In this document: in pieces, positions 42,501-51,500 of the stretch
How positions within the stretch are numbered: the stretch's first letter is position 1
How the letters are laid out: every line of letters begins with the position of its first letter
Assembly (NCBI GenBank): GCA_038521865.1
Contig: JBCBKO010000003.1
Location: 372,001-436,000, forward strand
From: CALBPI01 sp038521865
Lineage (GTDB): Bacteria > Pseudomonadota > Gammaproteobacteria > Steroidobacterales > Woeseiaceae
DNA length: 64,000 nt
Direction of reading: 5' to 3'
The notes under the pieces: model-generated
The model's input: the letters and a program-made list of their open reading frames with translations, nothing else
Databases searched by the model: none
Told to the model about the DNA's origin: nothing
Position numbers and translations under genes: made by a program

Positions 42501-45500
42501 CAATATTCTGTCGTGCCAGCGCCGACCGCCCATAGGTTGCATTCAAAAGGCGGTTGGCTTCGTGATCCGGGACATTGAGTGCTTCACTGATGCGCACGGC
42601 AGGAGACTGTGTTGATTCGAGCTGTTTCAGATAACGCTCGGACTGCTCTGCCTCGAGATCGACGTATTCATCTATCGTCACCACCCGCACCAGGCCTTCC
42701 TGCGTTCGATCGCGCTGCTCGCCGCTGGTCGCCACCAGCTCGTACGCAAATTGTGTTCCTGGAATGAGCAAACTCGAGGGCGGCGTCCATGTGAAGTTGA
42801 CGAAGGCGGTAAACGCCTCTGGTGACGACTCTGGCGACAACACCGCGATAGGAGCAACACGATCGGCATCCGTATCCCGATAGATTCGCAACTCGAAATC
42901 ATCAACAAATGCAGCGTAGTTGCTGTAACCAACGAAAGCGACGGAACCTGGCGACTCCGTGCTGGCCACATAGCGTGGACCAGCAATCGACAGACGGGCT
43001 TGCATCGCACCGGCATCTTCTGTGGCCCAGATGACGCCACCACCCGGCAGCCCGATTCGAAAACGACCATCCGTAGGATGTGGTGGTGCCGCTTCGGAGG
43101 CCGGATCGTGCCACTGCAGGGACTCGGTTCGCGCAATCATCTGACCGTTCTCGGTACAGCCCTGAAGCGTGCAATCATCAGCGTAGGCGGTTGAGACAAA
43201 CAGACTGAGAAGCGCGCCGCCTACACGGCTACCCCAACCTTGCGTTTTTCGCGTTCCACTTGTCTGGTTGTTCGTTGCCATCACGAAGACCTCAGTGTTG
43301 CGCCATACAGTCTCAGGCACGTTCTCGCGCAACATCTCCATCAACGCTCTACCGCGCTGCGATGCCAGCTTACGCCCGGCTTGATCAAAGTCGGATAGAA
43401 CCACTACGCGTCCGCCACCGGATTCATTGAGCCGACTGATCAAATCGGCAATCAGGAAGCGATAGTCGTCGCGTACGGCAGTTCCGCCCGGCTCGAAGAA
43501 CATCGGAGAAAACTCGAAGGTAGTGAGATCGGACTGCGTGGCTCGCAGCTGCGGCATACGAACCCCGAAGTCGAATTGGTTCAACAGACCTTGAGTGATG
43601 CGTTTTACACGCGGGTTCTCCGTTGTGAACTGACTGTCGCGCGGCAGCGTCGCCGGATCGACTTTCACAATGAAGTTACGACCTCGTTCCATGAATCCGC
43701 CATCAACCGCGGCGATGTGATAACGACCCTGGGCGTCGGTTTCGATCACGATCCCCTCGACGGTAGCGAGGCGCACACCGGCGATACCAGGCTCTTGTAA
43801 TCCATCGTTCACGATCGTCACGCGCATTTGATCCGTCGGTTCCGGCTCGCCCATCTCCGTGACTTCATAATCGACGCGTTCATCGCGCTCGTAGATGACG
43901 CCAATCTCGACCCGTCGGTTCAGTGCCATACCTGCAGGCGTTGCGTTGGTCGCCACTGGCTGCGTATCGCCACGCCCCGCTGTTTCGATCGCGGTGTCTG
44001 GGAGATCGAGCGCTTCCTGAATGAAGCGTGCGACGGTATCCGCTCGGCTCTCCGATAAGCCCTGGTTGTCGGTGTAGATCGCCGCAGTCCGTGCACTGAG
44101 GCGCTGATTGTCGGTATGGCCGACAAAAGTCAGTCGCACGTTGCGTTGATCTTTGAGCGAATCCAGTACCGCACGTAGTTGCTCAATGTATGACGCAGGA
44201 ATCTCTGCCTTGCCTGACGCAAATCGAACCGGATCGACGATCGAGTCTTCGATGACCGTCTCTGCGCGCGTTGCAACTCGAGTGACCGCTTGCGGTGCGT
44301 TAAAGACACGCTCACGAATCACGCGCAGCGACTGCGCGTTCAACCCGCGGGCAACCTTGCCTGTGTGACCCGTCGTGACGCTGCCGTCGGCGTATGTCGT
44401 GATCTCGAAACCTTCAGCTGAGGTCAGCGTGAGTGGTGCGGTGCTGTAAGGTACGTTGACCACGATTCTATGCCGATCGAGGTTGTCACCCTCACTCAAT
44501 CGACCGGCGATCGAACCCATATCACGACCGTTACTGAATGGTCCGCCGCGGAGAACCAGTCCGGTCGCGTCGGCGCTATCCTGCCAACCATCACCATCTC
44601 GATCGTGCCAGACCTTACCGATGATCGTCGTCTCTTCGAAATCCGGATCAGCGATGACTTGCACCATCGCGGTGTCTTCGTTGCCGATCGGTCCGCCGTT
44701 TAAAGTCGGCTCAGCCGTATTGACGTAGTCGCCCGCCGTGACCCCGGCCCCGACACGCAACAGGTAGCGAATCGTTCGCAATTGACCCGGCGCTAGTTCG
44801 ATACCCTCGAACACGACAGGGCGCGGGCCCGTCGCGGTGAAGCCATCGCGACTGCCATCGAGTGTGGCTGAATCTTCGACGAAGCTGAATCCGGGCGGCA
44901 GCGAATCCACCACCTCAATGCCAGGCAGAGCGACCGGGCTCAGGTTCTCTACCGTCACGGTGTAGGCAATCAGACTACCGACCGTGGTTGTCGGTTGCGC
45001 CACCCGTTTGGTGAGTCGAACGCTACTGGTTTCCACACCCAGCGGATCCAGCGGGATGTGGTTGAAGATCACATCCGGATCATTGTCTTCCAGCGTCAGG
45101 CTCGTGAAGTACTGCGTACTCTGCCCTCCGCTTGGCGCGTTACCGGTGTCGCCAACACGTACGGGATCACCGAGACCGGTTGGATCGATCGGTCCGTCCT
45201 GTGGCGGAATCAAATCTGATAGTCCCTGCTGATAGTCTTCAGGCACATCGAACTCGACGACAAACGTATCGCCGGATGCACAAGCCGCATCAGCACCGAG
45301 CAACACGTCAAAGCGGTACAGACCATCGTTTGCGGTCTGCTGGTTTTGCTGACCCGGCAGCAGGCAGGCTTCCGGTAGCGGGTCGCCCGCAGCGTTGACC
45401 AGACGGACGAGCACACCTGGGACCGGGGCGCGGGTAACCGCGTCATAGAACACGCCGCCCGGATCGACCGGTAGGTTCTGATCCAGCACGGTCGTATTCG

Positions 45501-48500
45501 GCGGCAAACTGATATCCGTCAGTGTACCGAAGGTGGTGTTGGTGTCCGGATGCAGGAGACTGACTGAGTAGCCATCGCCAGGCACAAGATCGGGCACGGT
45601 GTAGGAGCCATCGCTCGCCACTGCAGCCGTGGCAACAAGATTCCCGCCGGCATCGCGCACCTCGATGATCCAGCCTTCCAGCGGCAATTCTGCCGCGTCG
45701 AACACGTCGTCTGCATTAGCATCCAGCCACACATTGCCGACGAGCGTCGCAAGCCCCGCGACCTGGCCATTGACGCCCACGACGGTGACACAACCGCTCT
45801 GCGAGAGTGTGTCAGTGAACTCAATGCGATAGGTGTCTTCAAACGCCGTATTGAGCACACCATCGTCGTCGGCGCCCGCACCTACGGCTTCGACGGTAAC
45901 GAGGTCTGCGGTGAACACACCGGTTGCTGCGCCGGTCTCGGTAAGCGTCACGAGCTCCTGTTCGCCGGTTACCGTGTTGGTGACCATCACCTGCACCGTA
46001 TCGACCACCGCATCGTCTCGGTTATCGTCTGGGTCGGTAACGCTGAGCGGAAGTGACTCGCCCGGGAGAATCTCTGCGGCAGCGCTAATTATCGCATCGG
46101 TCCCCGTCTGGACCGTGATTGTTGTCGGTTCGGCGTTGTTGCTTGGGTCACCATCGTTGTCAGGATCCGGGTCGGCACCGGCAACAGAGTCGTCAACCAG
46201 CGCTGTGCCCGCCGGGCTGACACCTAGAGCCTGCACCGAGTTACTCAATGGGCCTGCGACACACACGCCAGGCGCCTGCAGATTCACGGTGACGTCAAAC
46301 GTAATGGTCGCTTCACCACCAGCGGGCAACGATTGGCCGTCTGCCAACAGGTTGGTGTCGCTCACACCATCAAAGGTGGCACGAGGTGTCGCCAGATCGC
46401 CGACGATCGCAAGATTCTCGATCTGCTGGATCGTTCCGGGCGCGAAATTGTCAGCAAGCGGTTCGATCACCGCGATATCGTTGATAACGACATCCCCGCT
46501 ATTGACCACGCGCACGCTAACTGACGTCGTGAACGTGTTATCAAAGTTTGGTAGCGCATCGGTTGCGGTTTTTGCAACGCCCAGCACCGGCATCTCGCTG
46601 AAGCTGCTCGTGGTCGGTGAGTCATCGTTGGTCGGATCCCCATCACCATCCGCATCGGGCACCGCACCATCGACTGAGGTATCGGTGGGGATCGCACCGG
46701 ATGGCGAATTGCCCGACGCGACCACCTGATTGTTGTACGGGCCAAGGTTGCCGCCTGGCGTCACCGTGACCGTCAGATCGATCGCACCGCTCGCGCCCGC
46801 AGCCAACGTATTGCCAACCGCCAAAAGACCTGAATTACCTGCACCATCGAATGCGCCAGCGGCGACCGTGAAGTCTGTGCTTGTTAAGGCGTCAACGACA
46901 AATGTCGCACCGGCAAACGTCGTTGCAAGCGGCTCATCGACTTGCAGGTCGGTCAAGGTAACGTCCCCGGAATTCTCAACCACAATGCGATAGCCGAGTG
47001 TGTAAGTTCCGTCGCCGTTATTGGTCGGTCCATCAACGAGCACTTTGGCGACGCCCAACTCGGCGTCTTCGGCGAAGGTCACGGGCGTCGGCGCATCGTC
47101 GTTAGTCGGATCGCCGTCTCCATTTGCATCAGGATTCGAACCGTTATTCGAAAGATCCGATGACGTCGCACCAGATGGGGTTTCGCCGGTTGCCTCGGCC
47201 GAATTATTGTACGGGCCGAGGTTGCCCCCCGGCGTAATGGTCACAGTGAGTTCAACTGTGCCCGACGCGCCGGGCAGTAACGTATTACCGGGGGCCAACA
47301 GACCGGGACTTGCGTCACCGTCAAAACCGCCCGCAAGTGCAAACGTCGGGCTCGTCAGCGAATCAATCGTGAATCCGGCGCCCGCAAAGGTCGTGGTCAA
47401 GGGTTCGGTGACTTGCACATTATCCAGCGCCACAGCGCCCGAGTTTTCGACAAGCAGCTGGTAGGTCAGTGTGTAGCTGCCATCACCGTTGTTCGTCGGA
47501 CCCGCCGCAATTAATTTTGCGAGACCGATCTCGGCGTTTTCATCAAAAGTCGTCGATGTAGGAGTGGTGTCATTAGTCGGGTCGCCGTCACCGTTTGCAT
47601 CGGGCACAGGTCCGTCGGTCGACACATCCACCGGAGTCGCTCCCGATGGCGCCACACCCGAGGCGGTCGCGAGATTGTCGTAAGGACCCAGGTTCGCTCC
47701 AGGCGTTACGGTCACCGTCAATGTGACCGTGCCACTCGCCCCAGCGGTCAGTGTTGCTGCAGGTGCAAGCAGCCCAGGTGACGCTGCTCCATCGAACCCC
47801 GCGGCAACGGTGAAGTCAGCGCTGGTCAACGTATCCACCGCAAACGCAGCACCCGCAAACGTAGCATCCAGCGGCTCATCAATTTGCACATCGGTGAGAT
47901 CAACGTCGCCGAAATTCACAACCACGATTTCGTAAGTCAATGTGTATGAACCGTCACCGTTATTGATCGGGCCATTCACAACCGCCTTGGCGACACCGAT
48001 TTCAGCATCTTCGGGGAACGTAACCGACGTTGGCCCCTGGTCGTTGTTGGGATCGCTATCGTTATCGGCGTCGGGTTCCGAACCGTCTACCGAATCATCG
48101 GTGAACACCGCATTCGATGGTGAGGTACCCGACGCGACAACCGTATTGTCATACGGGCCGAGATCCGCGCCTGGTGTGATCGTGAGATCGAGTGTCAACG
48201 AACCACTAGCGCCAACTGCTAGCGTGTTGCCTGGGGCTAACAACTCGGTGTCAGTATCCCCGTCGAAGCCGCCAGCATTCAGCGTGAATTCTGCACTCGC
48301 CAACCCGTCGATGACGAACGCGCTCGCATCTGCGAAGGTGGTGGCCAGCGACTCGGTCACCGAAACGTCACTAAGAACCACGTCACCCGCGTTTTCAACC
48401 ACAATCGCGTAACTGACCGAGTAGGTGCCGTCACCGTTATTAACCGGCGTGCCGACGACGGCCTTAGCTACACCGATGCGCGGGCCTTCGACGAATGAAA

Positions 48501-51500
48501 TCGGCGTCGGATCGCTGTCATCGCCCGGACCGTTCACGCCGTTTTCGTCGGTTACCGACGCGTTGTCCGAGACATCGCCAACAGTGTTCCCACCCGGCGA
48601 GTCCCCGCTCGCCGTTGCGCTATTCTCGTAGGGCCCCAGATCGGTGCCAGGTTCGACCGTAACGTCGAGCACAACCGTGCCGGTTGCACCTGGTGCTAGC
48701 GTGTCCGTACCCGCGAGCAGTCCTGCGTTTGGTGGCGTCCCGGTAAAGCCCGGGAAATTGATGGCAAGATCAGCGCTTTGTACGTCATCGACGACAAAGC
48801 TTGTCGCATCCGCGAACACGCTCGACAGATCATCAGTGATCTGTACGCCAGCCAGCGCAACATCACCGGTGTTCTCGACCAATAGTTGATAGGTCAGGCT
48901 GTAAGTACCGTCGCCGTTGTTTACCGGGGCGCCTACTACCACCTTCGCAAGTCCGAGTTCAGCATTCTCAGCCAATACCACCGGCGTGATTCCAGAATCA
49001 TCGCGAGGGTCGCCGTTGCCATTCGCATCAGGCACCGAGCCATCGGTCGATATATCGGTCGGTGTCGCGCCGGACGGCGACGTGCCCGATACAGTCGCTG
49101 TGTTATCGAATTGGCCAAGATTTGCGCCGGGGGTGATTGTTATCGTGAGGTCAATGGTGCCGCTGTCGCCGGCATCCAATGCATTGCCGGGGGCTAACAA
49201 ACCGGGATTGCTATCTCCGTCGAACACACCGCTCGCCACAACGAATTCGGCACTCGTGAGCGCATCAATCGTAAAGGTGGTTCCGCTGAAGACGGTTGCC
49301 AACGATTCTTCGACCTGCACGTCTGTCAGCGCGACATCACCCGAATTCTCGACGACGAACTGATAACTGACGGTGTAAGTGCCGTCACCGTTGTTGGTCG
49401 GGCCAGCGCTGACAGCCTTAGCCAAACCAATTTCCGCATCCTCAGCGAGGGTTACACGTGTCGGTGCATCGTCGTCGCTAGGGTCTCCGTTGCCATTGTC
49501 GTCGGGTGTCGCACCATCGGTAGAAAGGTCCGAAACGGTGTTGCCGGAGCGGTTACTATCGCCACTCGCGGTCGCTTGGTTATCAAAATCGCCAAGGTTT
49601 GCACCCGGCGTGATGGTCAGGTCCAGAACAATCGTGCCGCTCTCGCCCACCGGCAGTGTGGACGCGCCAGCATCCAGCAATCCGGTATCGGGTGCTGTAC
49701 CGGTAAACCCGGTGTTTTCGGTGAGGGTTGTCGTTGTGCTCGTGACGGTGACGTCGTTCACCGTAAAACTTGCGCCTGCAAACACTGTGGCCAGCGGCTC
49801 ATCGATCTGCACGTTCTCGAGAACCACATCGCCCGAATTCTCAACAATGAGGGTGTATTGCAAATCGTAGCTGCCGTCGCCGTTGTTAACCGGACCGCTG
49901 GTGGCTTGCTTCGCCAAACCGATCTGCGGCGACTCGGGCGTAGTATCAACGGAGAGTGTCGCCTCGGTCCGATAATCGTTGAGCGCGCTTGCGTCCGTAA
50001 TCGGATCGTTTCCGCTGCCAGCACCGAGATCGCTTGCATCTCGGACGCCGTCACCAGCACCACCACTCAACTGTCCGCGGTACCCAAGCTCGCAGACGGC
50101 ATCCAGTGAGTCGCCGGGTAACACACTGCTCTGAAGCCCGACATCAAACTCCACAACAAGACTGGCTGATGGATCAAACTGAAACTCGTTTGACGCAGTC
50201 AGGACGTTGTTGGCAGCTCCCGAAATCGCAAATGCGCTTGCATCCACCGGTGTAGCGGTGCCGTTCAGAAACACATCTCCCGCCGGCGTGACCGACAGTG
50301 CGGAAATATTCTCGAAGCCGGCAGGCAAGGTGATCGCAAAGCCACCACCGGCTGGCGCTCCGGCCTGGAACGCCGTCGCCTGACCCGCGTTGGTGAGCGC
50401 GTAGCTCAGCGTCACGCTCGGCGTAGGATCCGTGCGATTGTCAATTGGATTCGGCGCTGCGCTGATCGAGCAAGTCACTTGCGGCTCGACGACCTCGGCA
50501 AACGCCGTTGTCGTAGTGCCGATACTCGATCCGTTAATCGAAAGGTCGAAGGAATTGTCGAGATCTGTACCCTGCTGGTTCCCGAGCTCGTTGAGTACGA
50601 GCGCATCGAACTCCAACAGGACAAACTCGTTGTCGGCGTCCATATCGTCGTTCATCAGGGTACCTAGTGCGAATACCGGGTCAGTACCCGAAGCGAACGG
50701 CCCACCGCTTGCGGCGATCTCACAATCGGGATCAATCGCGTCGACTGAGGACTCATCACCGGTCACGTTCAATGTGCCGCCGTTGCTGCAGGCAATCGCT
50801 GGTGTCGGCGTAATCCCGGCCCCTTCTGCAACCAAAGCGAGACGCGCCGTGCCCGACACGTAGGCAAGCCCGTCGGGCAACAAGTCGGTAATCGTGAAGT
50901 CCGGCGCGTTGCCCTCCGGTAGCGTCACCTGCAAGCGGTATCGAATACGCTCTCCGATCGACACCACGCGCGGCGTGCCCGACGACGCACCATCACCTGC
51001 TTCGCTTGTGTGAGCAAGATCCGTGCTGTCGATAGTCTTGGAGTTGACGGTTGCCGCGACATCTACCGTGGCGGTGTCATCGGCGCTGTAACTCTCACCA
51101 GCGCCCGCCGGCGAGTTGGTCGCGTTAGTCGGGTCACCAGTCCCTAACAATGAGTCGTAATCAACAGACGCTGTATTTGCTACCTGCGTGCCAGGTACAA
51201 CGCTCGCTCGCGCTTGTGCGCTGTAGCGTACCTCGCAGATTTCTCCGAGCGGTAATGCGTCGAACGTGATCGTAATGCCCGCACCAAAAGGATCAGCACT
51301 ATCCACGACCGCGCCGGGCGCGGTACAAGTACCGCCGCCGCTTGGTGCCGCAGGTCCACTGATAAACGTGAAGTTCTCGAGGTTGGTGCCGTCGAGCGTA
51401 TCGGTGAACGACAGATCAAACGCATCGGCAAGAGAATCACCGGAATGAGCGACCGTAATCGCGTAAGTCACGGTGTCCCCAGCGTCGATCGTGTCCGGCG

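Noticed and set aside
45833..46729. Plus-strand open frames through the giant repeat region (for example 298 codons here, and several others to 50,100)
   Set aside because: Their Ser/Pro/Ala/Val-rich products recur with the repeat period, as expected for the opposite strand of a tandem coding repeat.
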